In this document: piece after piece, positions 22,536 through 33,737 of the stretch
Position numbering within the stretch: the first letter of the stretch is position 1
Layout: the number at the start of each line of letters is the position of its first letter
Assembly (NCBI GenBank): GCA_964019335.1
Contig: OZ025671.1
Span: forward strand, 248,001-312,000
DNA from: Diplonema japonicum
Lineage: Eukaryota > Euglenozoa > Diplonemea > Diplonemida > Diplonemidae
DNA: 64,000 nt
Reading direction: 5' to 3'
Notes under the pieces: generated by a model
Told to the model about the DNA's origin: nothing
Database searches by the model: none
Seen by the model: the letters and a program-made list of their open reading frames with translations, nothing else
Made by a program: the position numbers and the translations under genes

Positions 22536-23663
22536 TCAGAACAAGGTGGATCCGACACGCACACCTCGTTCCTCCGCGAGTTCTTGAAGCTCCTCCGCAC
22601 CTATGAAGTCATCCATATCCTCGCAATGCGATATTGCCACAATGAAGTCATTCGGTGTGCACCTCACTCCGGATTTCTCCATTTCCTTAAGAAGCTCCAC
22701 TGTGTTTCCCTGCCTTTCGCGACAGTGCAGCGCAATGAGGCAGCTCCACGCTTTGTCGTCTTTCGCTTCACCTAACATGTCGAAAACAGAACGGGCGGCG
22801 GAGTACGACGAGTGAGATGCAATGTTCATCCCCAACATGAACGCAGGTGCTGTTGCACGGCAAGGAGGAGTTCTCTGAAGAATTGCAAGAGCGGCCTGGA
22901 GATTGTTGCCGTCGTTCATGCACACCAACAGTAAGCCTTCGTACGTCTTGTTGGGAACCGGTTCTTGAAACCCGGCGAGGAATCTGACTGCCTCGTCCCC
23001 GTTTGAGCAGAAGAGCCTTGCAGCAGACGATTTAACCTCTGGCGTTACCTGCTTACTGGATACTATCTTATTATAAACCGACCTACCGAGGCTGAAATTT
23101 TGTGTCTTGACGCAAGCCGATAAGATGGAGACATATTCTTTAGGAGTAGGGTTTATGTCTGCTTGCTCCATATTGGTAAGGACTTTGAGTGCAGCGGTGA
23201 CGTGACTGGATTTGCTGAAAGCGGTGATCGCAGAGGAGTACAGACCTTCGTCCGGTGTAATTTTCTTGTTAGATAGGAAATCGAAGACAGAATGGATGCT
23301 CGTGTCCATGGAGAGCTTTCCCATTGCTAGTACAACAGCAGACCAGCAAAATAGGTTGTTTTCTATTTCTTTACTGTGTTGCGTGGCGAATTTCAATACC
23401 CTGTGCGGGGATTTCTTCCCCAGAGCCGTCATGACGCTTGAGTAAGTTCTGGCGTCTCGTTCCACGTTTCGTTCCTTCATTTCTTCAAATAGCTCCAGTG
23501 CCGTTCGTCCTGCCCCTATCCTCGTGTTCCATAAGGTAGTGTCTTTGATTCCGTGGTCCCGCATTACTCTCAAGGCTTCCATTTCATTTCCCCTTCTTCC
23601 CAGTTCCTTCACTTGTTGCACTGCTTTGCTCAACGTAAGTTCAATCGCAGCTCCCCGTTGCAT
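22536..23663 (-). CDS. Pentatricopeptide repeat (PPR) protein
   Basis: A 375-aa alpha-helical repeat protein. Repeats of about 35 residues are visible: GRTALELFEEMKERNVERDA, then TYSSVMTALGK, LYSSAITAFSKSSHVTAALKV and LTNMEQADINPTPKEYVSIL, SACVKTQNFSLGRSVYNKIV, and DKAWSCLIALHCRERQGNTV with LLKEMEKSGVRCTPNDFI. These are PPR units (I count about six). PPR proteins bind single-stranded RNA, mostly in mitochondria or plastids; in a diplonemid a role in mitochondrial RNA processing is plausible but is inference. No clear presequence, though the N-terminus is basic with few acidic residues. Confidence 0.8.
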   Translation of the reverse strand: MQRGAAIELTLSKAVQQVKELGRRGNEMEALRVMRDHGIKDTTLWNTRIGAGRTALELFEEMKERNVERDARTYSSVMTALGKKSPHRVLKFATQHSKEIENNLFCWSAVVLAMGKLSMDTSIHSVFDFLSNKKITPDEGLYSSAITAFSKSSHVTAALKVLTNMEQADINPTPKEYVSILSACVKTQNFSLGRSVYNKIVSSKQVTPEVKSSAARLFCSNGDEAVRFLAGFQEPVPNKTYEGLLLVCMNDGNNLQAALAILQRTPPCRATAPAFMLGMNIASHSSYSAARSVFDMLGEAKDDKAWSCLIALHCRERQGNTVELLKEMEKSGVRCTPNDFIVAISHCEDMDDFIGAEELQELAEERGVRVGSTLF

Positions 23664-23877
23664 CTTTTTTAATGGAATTTCGGACCTGAACGAATCCCTA
23701 CTTGTTGCCGTGGGGGGAGGGGGGGTTTTGAAGGAAAAAAAAAAAGGAAAAAAACCCCCCTGGAAACATTGTCAACGTTCCCTCTTTCTTCCTTCTTTTT
23801 GTGTGTTGTGAAATGAAAATTTCACCCAAAAAAATCTTTTTTTTTCTTTTCCTTCCCTGTCTTTATTCGGTACCTGG

Positions 23878-24486
23878 TTAAGGTAAAGGCTGCGGTTCGC
23901 CTAATGTCGGATTCGGGTGAGCAGGATATCCCGGTTGGACCCTTATAGAGTTGATACGGGTGAGCTGAGGGGCTTCATGGGGGGTGCAGCAAACGTATCC
24001 TGGGGGAACACCTCTGAGAGTGAGCTCGGTGTGGTGCTGGCAAGCTGAACAGCAAACTAGAAAGTGAGAAACAAGACAAGTCACAGCACAAGAGTCGGAA
24101 ATTGCATTTGCTCGGATGATACGACGCCTGGTCCAGAAGGTGTAACCCCCTAGAACAGCCCACATGAGGAAGTAAAACACCCCGAATCGTGTCAACACAG
24201 CCACCACCAGACCGAAGAAACTCACTGCAAGCAACCCCAGCGTGACCCCTATATGCGGGGTGTTTGCTTCTCCATTGAACACAGCGTTGTATACGCGACC
24301 CATGTGGCAGGGCAGACACCAAACCACATCACACCCTTTCCTCCAATCGGGGTAGCAGCAGTCGCAAAGACCCCTCTGCCAGTCATGCATTTCGAGTGCA
24401 GTGGCCACTACCACAACCTGCGCGGGGTAGTTCAGGGGTGGTGGGTTATCCTCTTCAGGCGGCTTTTCACTACATTCTTGCATCAT
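23878..24486 (-). CDS. PLAC8-domain Cys-rich membrane protein
   Basis: A 202-aa protein. After a Pro/Glu-rich N-terminus comes the PLAC8 pattern: WQRGLCDCCYPDWRKGCDVV with WCLPC (Cys clusters at about residues 40-60), two hydrophobic segments (GVTLGLLAVSFFGLVVAVL and FYFLMWAVLGGYTFW), then a second Cys cluster (CAVTCLVSHFLVCCSACQH). PLAC8 (Cys-rich FCR/PCR) proteins are small membrane proteins linked to divalent metal transport and cell-size control in plants and algae. Single exon; the double Met start follows a long A/T-run. Confidence 0.8.
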   Translation of the reverse strand: MMQECSEKPPEEDNPPPLNYPAQVVVVATALEMHDWQRGLCDCCYPDWRKGCDVVWCLPCHMGRVYNAVFNGEANTPHIGVTLGLLAVSFFGLVVAVLTRFGVFYFLMWAVLGGYTFWTRRRIIRANAISDSCAVTCLVSHFLVCCSACQHHTELTLRGVPPGYVCCTPHEAPQLTRINSIRVQPGYPAHPNPTLGEPQPLP

Positions 24487-24573
24487 CTTTTTTTTTTTTT
24501 TTTTTTATATTAGTGCACCTGTAATCTCACTGATCCTCAGGATACAAATGCTCTAATAAGGACTATAGTTTTG

Positions 24574-24876
24574 TCACCGTGTCCAAAGGTACCCCACACC
24601 CCCAAGGCTCACACAGAACGCCATCCCCAGTCGAACCCCTGCACGATTTTTAACCACATTTCTCTGAAATACGCTTTCCGCCTGAAGGCGCGTCGCCTCT
24701 GCACGAGGGCCAGGACACAATGTCTCCCTAGGTAGGTCCTCGTCACGCATCACCCACGCATAGTTCTCTGCATTCCTGTCGGCGGTAGGGAGACTGCCGA
24801 GGTCGGCCGCTTTGATATTATTCTCCAGCTTGTAGAATTTTGAAGCAGGCCCCCGGCCTCTTATGTCATTGTCCAT
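24574..24876 (-). CDS. Small hypothetical protein
   Basis: A 100-aa product beginning MDNDIRGRGPASKFYKLENN, with a hydrophobic C-terminal segment (GMAFCVSLGGVGYLW) that could be a membrane anchor. No family recognised. The frame continues upstream to 25158, but that part crosses T-runs and A-runs and reads as Phe/Lys stretches; the ATG at 24876 directly follows a CTAG/GGTGGAG leader and starts the part with normal composition. Confidence 0.5.
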   Translation of the reverse strand: MDNDIRGRGPASKFYKLENNIKAADLGSLPTADRNAENYAWVMRDEDLPRETLCPGPRAEATRLQAESVFQRNVVKNRAGVRLGMAFCVSLGGVGYLWTR

Positions 24877-25376
24877 GCCCCCTCCACCTAGAGTGGCTTT
24901 CTTTTTTTGAATGTGAGGAAAAAAGAATATAGTATGAGCTAAAAAAAGAGGCAAAAAAAAAAAAGAAGACGAAGAAGTGCATGGGGCTATGAAGACTAAA
25001 CAAGCTATCGGTACGTACCAGACTAAGAACAGAAAAACGTCAGGCTGAGAAACAGTTCTTTTAAATATTTCTTTTATATTATTATTTTTTTTGGGGGGAC
25101 CTAGTACTGAATCCGTAGCAAACAAGGGGGCTTTCCAGAGAGAGAGAGTGGACAACAAAAAAAACCTCCCCTTCTTTACTTTGATTTTTTTTTTTTGCCC
25201 CTACTTTCCCTCCTTTTTTTTCTCCGTTCTTGGAAAGAAGAATTCTCTATGATACGAAACGAAGTGGTTTGCAACGGCCCACGAAAGAAAGGATAAACAC
25301 GTTACAAAAATCACAGCGACCTTTGGAAAAAGGGCGAGAAAGAAAAAGAAAATTCATTATGATAGGAACGAAGTGG
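24877..25376. other. Spacer with two copies of the dispersed motif
   Basis: A/T-rich spacer that should hold the 3' UTR of the adenylyl cyclase gene and the acceptor of the small gene. It contains copies 2 and 3 of the motif first seen at 10040-10078. Nothing else recognised. Confidence 0.6.
25241..25281 (-). repeat. Dispersed intergenic motif, copy 2
   Basis: Minus strand: GGGCCGTTGCAAACCACTTC then GTTTCGTATCATAGAGAATT; agrees with copy 1 at about 36 of 40 positions, including the GGGCCGTTGC part that copy 3 lacks. Confidence 0.7.
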
Positions 25377-25379
25377 TTA
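25351..25379 (-). repeat. Dispersed intergenic motif, copy 3, overlapping a stop codon
   Basis: Minus strand: TAACCACTTCGTTCCTATCA followed by TAATGAATT. The TAA at its 5' end is the stop codon of the adenylyl cyclase gene, so this copy starts exactly at the end of the coding region. Confidence 0.7.
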
Positions 25380-28300
25380 CTGAGAGACCTTTGACGCGCT
25401 TCCAGAAAATGAACAAAACTTAAGCTCAAGATCCCTAGCTTCCGGTGACCGAAGGCACGGTTTGAAACGTGCTTCCTTGAGCATCAGGCTGGCAAGCAAA
25501 TTAGAACCAAGGGACGGTTTATATACAGAAGAGTGCATACACATCACAGCAAGTCCAGTTTCGTCAGACGGACTTCTCGTCAGAATTCGAGCACGGGCCC
25601 GCCACGCGAGGCAGCAATTGGGTGCACCAAGACGGAACGCGGATTTGATCACTTCGGCGTAAAATCGTCGGCTTTCACCTTCGTCTGCCGCTTCGCCTTT
25701 CATAAAATTGTAGGCAAGGGTGAGCGGTGGGAAGAGGGATGCTAAAGTGCGAAAAGCCTCGAAGCACTCAGCGATGACACTGCACAGTTCATCCGTCAAG
25801 TTTGATGAAGAATACTCAGAAGACACTTTTGTTTCAGACCCGGACACAGGAGACCAGCTGCTCTCGTTGTACCCTGCCTGCTTCCGCTGCGATGCAAGGA
25901 GCGCATCAAGAAAAAGCCACAGTATTAACCCTTGGTACGGTGTGGCAACCTTCATCGTATTCTTGACCTGAGCAAAGGTTGCTTGTACGTTGCAAATCCC
26001 ACCGCCCTGTGCCAGATGGCACGCTTTTAAGCAAGCAGCGAGGCCGTGCGTGATGACGTCGTCGCACTCTCCGCCTGCAAAAGGTTTGTCGTCGCTCCAT
26101 GCAACCTTCCCTTCAAAGCCTAACCGGAGGATCCTATTGGTATCCATGAAGTTTAATTCCACATTCGCACACTGCAAGAGACTCTCGTAATAGTCCCACT
26201 TCGGCTGCTCCGTCGTGTCCCGGTCGAACGGTTCACCGATCAACACCCTCAACAGCTTGTGCAGATTCAACGCAAGGGATTTTGTCGACGGCCGCCAGAA
26301 GTCAGCAGGTCCGTATTTCCCCTTCTGCTTATTTCCGTTTTCCATCCACGCTGCGGGCAAGGGGCTCATCGCAGGGCACTCGTTGGTAATCCACTTATCA
26401 AACAACCCGATGCACCCCCATGAACCGCACCCTGCGATTATGGTCAATGGGTAGCTGATATCCCACTCGGTGCACGGCTTCTTACCAAAGACAAGGTCTG
26501 AAGCACGAAACAAACACGACATGTCCAGAATGTGGGATTTAGCGATACATTTGATCTGCTCAAGACGTGATTTTGCGGAGTCGCAATCACATTCCCACAA
26601 GTCCAGTTCCATGTGCAGGAGTTGGTATTGTAATTTGATGGCTGTTCTGACAGATATAGCGGGTTTTCGTGCTGGGAAACAGCACAGGTGCTTCCTTGGG
26701 GGGTGAAACGAAGCTTTTTTAACGGCCAAGCGCTGCATGGCGGTTCTGGCGTTGGTGGTGTTGCCTTGTTCGTTCCAGAAACCAGCAATTCGCAGCTTCC
26801 TGAGGTCGCAAGCTTCGGAAACTTCATCGAATGGGACCCTGATTAATGCCGACAAGCATCCTTGTATGTTCTGCCCCTCCAGCGACCGTTCATAGTGCTC
26901 GTTGAACAGGGTTAAAATCTCGCTCCGCGGCAAAGAGCAGGCTTCGACATGTGCGATAACTTCGTCGTCCGTGTAGTCAGCCATATTATATATCACACGC
27001 ACCACTGCACTATGCAAAAGCTGCTTATCCTTCCCAAGGCAACTGTAATATATTATGTCACGCGCCTGTTGTGAGTTTGATCTTTTTGCTGGTTTACATC
27101 ATACCAAGTTCAGGGCATACGACAGCTTCCCGTTCGTCCTCTTCACCAGGTCACTCCTGACGAGCTTCTCCACCGCCTCAGAAACGATCTTATAGCTTCC
27201 ATATGCATCGAGACACTCCTGCAGTACCTGGTGGGTGCAGCAGGTGATGGCGGATAACATTGACGCCACCAGCCGTTCGTGTCCAGTTAGCAGGTCGAAG
27301 CGCTTCATGACATGTGCCTCGATGGAAGGTACAGTGTGCACGATGAACTCCTGGAAGTAAGACACACGCCTCACGGGAACTACAACTTTGTCCTTGATCT
27401 CTATTAAGGACGCGAATTTCAAAGCGGTCGTGATCTGCATTGCAAACCCAGGCCGTGCATCACTCTTGCAGTAGATGGTGGAGACAAGCGTCGGATCACA
27501 GTTTTGTGAACCAAACACAAAGTTCAGCAACCCTTCAAGGACAGCCTTGCTGAAGCTTTGTAGGACTGATTTGTAAACAACAATCTCGTCGTTCAGTAGA
27601 ACGAGGAAGTCGCTAGCATGCTTTTTTCCCACCTCGACGAACCCCGGCTCCGTGAGGCCATGGTCCGTGCTTATCGAGGACTCAGAGATGTCATGCTGAA
27701 GTGACTGATTCAGCTCTATCCGATTCTGGGGTCTAGTTGCGATGACCGCCTTGCCTCCGTTGTTGAGGTAGTCCAAAATGAAAGAAATAGTGAGCTCGTC
27801 CAGCCACTGTACATCGTCTATGATCAGCAGCGTGCGGTCCCCGTGGAACCTACGCACCCAAGCTCTCAGAACCTGGTTTAGAAGGCTTACCTTGTGTGCT
27901 GATTCCATGTTTTTGTGCTCTTCCGTGGGAGTTGGCAACCCTGGCACCCGTATCACGTAATGCAGCAAAGGGAGATGTTTGCGTAGCTCAGGTACAAAGC
28001 TCATTTCAATGAACTGCACCGACATCGTCTCAGTGAAATGGGTCACCAGGGGTACTACGGCGAAGTACGGTACGAACTGCAATTTTTATTTAAAAAAAAC
28101 AGTGTTGCTTGTCGTTTTCATACCTCCTCAGACTCGGATCCCGCTATCCTGACAGGGTGCAGCCCGTTGTACGTGGCGATGGACTCTGCCACCTCAAGGA
28201 GCATCGATTTCCCCATCTGTGCTTCACCTATGAAGTTGACTATTTTGTGCTGTTCTGTGATAGGACCATGGCAACTCTTCTTGTGCAGGATGCCTTGCAT

Positions 28301-30191
28301 GAACGACATGAGTATCGAAACCTGCGGATCGCTGAGACTCATAAGGAACATACCTCAATGCCCCGCCCGAATATCTTCTGTTTTGTGCCTGGTACTACCT
28401 GTGGTCTCGACTCAGGCGACTCGAGCATACAAGACGAGACCTGCAGTTGTGATGTGTGTCAAGCATGCATACCGAGTTCCCGCTCTTGATTGACATTTTC
28501 AGCTGTTTCGTATCATTCCTGGGGGACGCGAACAGCTTATTTCGTGGGGTGGCGTTCATCGGAAAGCGTGGGCTTTTTCGACTCCCGTCGGACTGCCCCG
28601 ATGAGCGAGAGGACAACCCCCGCGACCCCCGTGAGTTAAGCGAGTCATCGGAGAAAACAGAGTCCGCAGATTGCTTCATTCGCGACCGCTGCAGGCTTTT
28701 AGCTGCCTTGCTGGAAAGGAGGGAAGCTGTTCTCGCGAGGTTGAGACGCTGGAAGGACCCAGAGGAGGCGCTGTCAAGGGAGCCATCGTGTCTGCTGGAG
28801 ACCATTTCATCAGAACTGATTCCCTCCAGCGCAACAAGTGACATCGCTTGGTCAGACGGATCGTACTGTTCTATCTGATACACTGGGATAGCTACGCTGA
28901 CGCCTTTTAAAGACAGCCCTTCGGGTGCCACCGGCGTGAACATAACTCCCAGCCGTTTGCTGCTGGTGCAACTTGCAACCGTCTCTTCATCGATGTAAAT
29001 AACACTCTCCTTGTTGAGTGCGTCCGCCTTGCACATTAATCGCGCTCCTATGTTGACGCCATCGCCCAGTGCCGTGTACTCCCGCCGTGCGGTACACCCT
29101 GTCAGGCCGCAGTACACCTTCGCACGTGAGACACCAATAAAAACACGCCCCGTGAGCTTTGACAGCTTTCCCGACATTTTAATCGAGAACCTCACTGCCC
29201 GGTCAGCAATGTCCTCGTGGGTGTGTAGAGGAAGGCCGAACAAGCACAATATGACCCACCCTTTGTCATCGATAGTGACCTTGTTGAGAACGCCTTCCAC
29301 ACTGGCCAGGGCCTTCTGAACAGCTACCACGACCAATTGCAGCTTTTCAATCGCGGTATCGAGGGGCAGCTCGTTCAGCGAGGAAAGTTTGATGAAGACA
29401 GACGAGATGGTGCGGATCTCGCCGAGTGCCCTTCTCATCAGGCACCAGGCTACTGTATCAAAGGAGAAGCTGCCAATGGCGTTGGTGCTGAGTTGGCTTT
29501 CCACACAATCCCGTCGTCGCATCCTCGGAATGTGGGTAATGCTCTTAAGTAGGAAATATGTGGGGGACACGTCAGCATCTTCTATGGTGTGCTCCAACGT
29601 CAGCTGATCGCGCACTTCTTCAGTTATGACGATCTCTCCCTTACCAGCAAGGTCCAGCCCCCGTGCTGCTTTGTGCACAGCAGTGCCCAGTACGGCATAT
29701 CGCCACTTCCCTAAGGCTGTTGCGCCTCGTCCGCCTAGGATAACGACGGAGAAGCTGCCAAGGGAGATGCCTATGTGGATGTGCATGGTTTCGATGCTGG
29801 GGTCATCGAAGCTGTATTCATGTTTTTGGAGCCTCAGCGCACAGCGTGTTGCCATGTTGATTGAGAAGATGTCCAGACCCTGCCACACAGCCAGCAAGGC
29901 GTCGCCGCTGAACGTCAAGACATCGCCTGAGTTCTGATGTATTATGGTGATCATGTCCGTCAGGTGCTGGTTCAGCATCGCAGACAACACGTCCATGCCT
30001 TCATGCCGAGCCTGCAGCTTCGTTGCCAAACTGGAGAACCCTGAGATGTCGATGAAGAGCATGACACCTGAGCCGTCTTTGCGACCGGCCTTCACTGTGT
30101 CCAACTGGCTGATCTCCCTTCGCACCATTCTGGGAAGTAATGATCGTGCATCTTCCAATGAGATGCCTTCCCAGGAGTTGTCGGACTCCAT
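25377..30191 (-). CDS. Soluble adenylyl cyclase-like protein: two cyclase domains, P-loop ATPase, helical repeats (five exons)
   Basis: Exons 30191-28473, 28440-28354, 28321-28124, 28076-27105 and 27065-25377 give 1554 aa; introns are 32-47 nt, the donors are GTATG. The order matches soluble adenylyl cyclase (ADCY10), which makes cAMP from ATP: cyclase C1 (about residues 40-230) keeps both metal Asp (VMLFIDISGFSSL, FSGDALLAVW); cyclase C2 (about 265-460) keeps the Asn-Arg pair (YTALGDGVNIGARLM). A Ser-rich linker follows. A P-loop ATPase module has Walker A GEAQMGKS (about 635) and Walker B TLLIIDDVQWLD (about 750). The C-terminal 560 residues look like helical repeats (ARDIIYYSCLGKDKQLLHSA). 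Bicarbonate or Ca2+ control, as in animals, is possible but not shown by the sequence. Confidence 0.88.
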
Positions 30192-30287
30192 CGTTCCTAT
30201 GGTTTTGCGTTGTGGTGAAACGTAAATGGCGTAACAAAAACGAAAGAAAGAAAGAAAGAAAGAAAATACTAATAAATACTACATCTA

Positions 30288-30614
30288 CTACAGCGACCCG
30301 CAAGGGGAGCTGGGTACAGTGGTTTTCCGCCGCCCGCCAGTTCCCGCTAGCAGCGGATACACCTCTTGTTCTTCGCCCATGGACCCTCGCATCATCACCC
30401 ATGGGACGAGCAACTTCGAGCTGGGACCCGGTTTTTTTTCCTCTTGCGCAACACAACACCTTTGGCACAAGCCCCTCTCGCACCTTCCACACCACTCCAT
30501 GAGAACTCCCGAAGTGATTGCCTCACACCCATGGCACGGCCCTGTATCTAGTATTCCACCTTCGCACTCTGGAGAGATACGCGTCTTGCACACTACACAC
30601 CTGCGTGCCTCCAT
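30288..30614 (-). CDS. Small Cys-rich, probably zinc-binding protein
   Basis: A 108-aa product with Cys pairs at CVVC (residues 7-10), CHGC (27-30), CGRC (42-45) and CQRCC (50-54), plus single Cys at 17 and His at 28. The pattern suggests a small zinc-binding fold of RING or PHD size, but the spacing does not match a family I know. The C-terminal 45 residues have no Cys. It lies in the short gap between the cyclase start and the HECT gene stop, on the same strand. Confidence 0.55.
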   Translation of the reverse strand: MEARRCVVCKTRISPECEGGILDTGPCHGCEAITSGVLMEWCGRCERGLCQRCCVAQEEKKPGPSSKLLVPWVMMRGSMGEEQEVYPLLAGTGGRRKTTVPSSPCGSL

Positions 30615-30766
30615 GGTAGGGCCTGTGATGCCTGGACCGCGGGAAGGTGATTAGGGAAATGGAAAACACTCACATTTAAAAAAAAAAAAAGGTTTTACTA
30701 CTTTTTTTCTTTTTTTCTTCTCTAGGATAAAAATGAACAGGGCAAGGCAAGGACGTAAAAAGGAAA

Positions 30767-33516
30767 TCAGCTCAGCTCGAAACCTGTGTTATGCTGGATC
30801 GCCGTAGAGAGCTTCTCGCGCAGCTGGGGGAGGTTAGCGTATGGGGGAAGCTTTAGGAGGCACATGCACGTGGAGGCTGATGGGAGGCGGTCAGCTTCAC
30901 CACCGAGGTGGATACAGAACTTGGGGTGCAGGTACTTGAACCCTAGCAAGGGAGCACGGTCTACAGAAGTAGCGAATTTCAATAGCTGCCGTTGTTGTTC
31001 GGGGGTGAACTGTTCACGGACGACCTTTTATTGTTAAATATATATTTCTTTTTTATTTCATTTTCTTTTTTTCAACAGACCTTCCAGAACATTCTAATGG
31101 TATTGTGTCCTGCAGAGTAACCCCCACCGTACACGGAATTCTCCTCCCAGTCATCGATGTCCAACGGAGCCGCGTTGTCATGCCCGCACAGCAGCACCTG
31201 AAGCTCTGTGGAGTCGAACATGCGCAGCCAAGAAGGAGAAACAACCTCCTGGAGACCTTCCTTCATGGCTGTGACTTGTTTTGAGATCTGCTGCGTTAGC
31301 TTGAAGTACGACATCATGTGGATGTACCGCATTTTGTTCTCGTCCGTGACCGGTGTGTCAGCCCCTCCAGGGAAGAACTCTATCGTTTTTGTAATCCCAA
31401 CCCGATCCACCGTCACCGCAAAGACCAGCCCGACAGATTCCACCTCGTCAGGCAGCATGGTCTTCAACTGGAGGAGATTTTTATGAAGCTCCGGGTCTAG
31501 CGACGACAAGTCATGCATGCAGTTGCTTCTCTCAAGAAGCGAATTTCTGAAAAACTTCGTCAATGGCAAGTCGATCAGGATCCCTTCATACAGTGCCTTG
31601 CCCAACACTCTTCCGAGAAACCTATACCTCTCTAGATGTCCTTCCCCATACAAATGTTCTTCGTTCGAGGACGGGTTGGGGAACACTTCGTTTGCTTCCG
31701 TCTCCAGGAACAGGCCATGGGCTGGGTTGAAAGCTACCTTCGACAACTCCGCGAGGAACTCCTTGAACACACCGTCGCCGAAACCAGCCTCTTCAACACC
31801 ATCTCGTGAAATGAAGGCGACCCTCGCTTTCATCTTCAGCTCGTCGGGCGTCATTCTTGTGATGGCTCGGAAACCATCTTCAAACACCCTGTCACGTCTG
31901 ATGGTGGCGTTCTGCCCACCGAACCACGCCATGTCCAACCCGAGGGAGTTGATGTCCTGCTCGACTAGCGACCTGAACATCAAAACGCGTGAGTCAAATG
32001 GGATTGTGAAAGGTATGTTTTGCAAGACTAAGAACGTCCTGTAGACAGGGGAGCCCTTGTGGTGGGCCCGCCAGTCGTCGAGGGCGATGCTAGTCGGCCA
32101 TGGGAACGGTGCCTGCACGATCCAGTGCTGGGGTTTGAGGAACTCTTTTCGTCCGTTCCAGTCATGGAGCTTGCGCAGCAGGCTCATCATTTCATCGCGA
32201 ACGAGCACGGAGGATGCTTCATGGAAGATGCTCCTCGTGCCGTGGTTGATCAGCTTCAACGTCACATCTGTAAGGTCTAAGCAGTCTTTAAGCTCGTCAA
32301 TATGAGAGCAGTCCAAGAAATGCCCGCACGCAAGCAGGAACAGGTACAACGGCTTGACCACGTGGTCTTCGTACTTCACCGCCCTTGCGATAGGGCCCAT
32401 GTCCAGTCTGGACCCCACATCCTTCCACAGAGCTCTCAGGAACCCATCCGAGAACGCCAGCACCGTCAATACTGCTGTCTTCGCCTTGTTATCACTGCAC
32501 TTCGATAGCAGAGCTGTGTAAAAGCTGCACACGTGCGACAAGTCACCCTGCTTCGTTGCCGCGCTGATCGCCCGCCGCCCGAAAGACGGCTGCATTATGT
32601 ATAAGGTTTGTATGTTCTTGCTCACCCATGCCGGGCTGGTGTGCTGCAGATACTCCCCAAACAGGTCCACTAATGGCGTCATGAGGGACGGCTCATCAGA
32701 GATGAATGATGGCAACACTCTGCTGAAGCCTTCTAACACACCACCCGCCCACAAACCCTCCTCACAGCACTCCTTGAACATCTGCAGCACGGTTGCTCCA
32801 GAGAGGTCGAAAAGAGTGTCGAAGCCGAGGATCTTGCCTGCGGTGGTGACCTGTTTAGTGTTGCTTGAGACACGAAGGGATCTGCTGAAGATATGGATGA
32901 CAAAGGACTTGAACCCACCGGGAGTGAACGAGGTTCCTTGTTGCAGAACACCTTTGACGACATCCTCTGTTGGGGCGACGAGGTGGCTGAAGACGTTGAG
33001 CGACACACATTTTTCTTGAAGGGCATGGAAGAGGATGCTGTCTGTGAAGCATGTAGGGTTGATGACAACTGCAAGGAGCTCAGGGACATAGAGGCACTCA
33101 AGGGTGGCAGCTGTGATGAGTTTCAAACACCTGTTGAAGTACAGGACAGGATCCACCGTTTTGTGAAGTAACGTGAAGGCAGCTGTATCGCACAGAATGG
33201 CAGCCGCAAGCTCAGGGAGCAATCGAGACCGTGAGGCTGGTGACGCTAATGAAAAATGCCGCAACTTCTCAACTACACTTTCAAGCCTGCCCAACCCGCT
33301 CTCCAGCTTTGCGTCTACGTCGGCTCTGCACCTACACCCTCTGACCCAGCTCTGTATTTTCACACTAGCATCAACATGCACACGAGACTCCTCCCGCTGT
33401 GCCCGCTGCTTTCGTAACGATTCCATTTTCTCTCTGCGGCCCAGGCCGCGCTTGGAGCCCGCCATGCTCACCTTGTGATCCACACCCCTGCCATCGAAAT
33501 GCATGAAGGAGGCCAT
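30767..33516 (-). CDS. IQ-motif HECT-type E3 ubiquitin ligase (two exons)
   Basis: Exons 33516-31081 and 31024-30767 give 897 aa. Residues about 45-70 hold an IQ calmodulin-binding motif ([16 protein letters not shown]). The C-terminal about 360 residues are a HECT domain: [20 protein letters not shown] (start), [34 protein letters not shown] joining to [19 protein letters not shown], and the catalytic loop [14 protein letters not shown] with the thioester Cys at about residue 865; it ends GFELS as many HECTs do. IQ plus HECT is the UBE3B/UBE3C (plant UPL6/7) arrangement. The catalytic Cys is in exon 2, so the 56-nt intron must be removed for activity. Start at 33516 follows a CAGCAG acceptor; the upstream frame is Lys/Phe-rich leader. 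Confidence 0.92.
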
Positions 33517-33737
33517 GGTGCCCTGTTGTGCCTGCTGTGGGATAAAAGGGCAAGGAAAAAAGGAGAGAAAAAGCAAAAAAAAAAAGCAGGAACGAGCAGG
33601 GACCATGCAGGGTTGCCGCACAGCATCAAAAAAGGGTAGTACAACGTGGGATAAAAAGGTTGTTTCGTTTTTTTTTCTTTTTCTTCTTTTCTTTTTTTTT
33701 TTATTTTCCTCTCTCTTTTTTTCCATCGTTCAAAGTC

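Noticed and set aside
30001-30495. 164-aa frame bridging the cyclase start and the Cys-rich gene
   Set aside because: It is out of frame with both supported genes and crosses their spacer.
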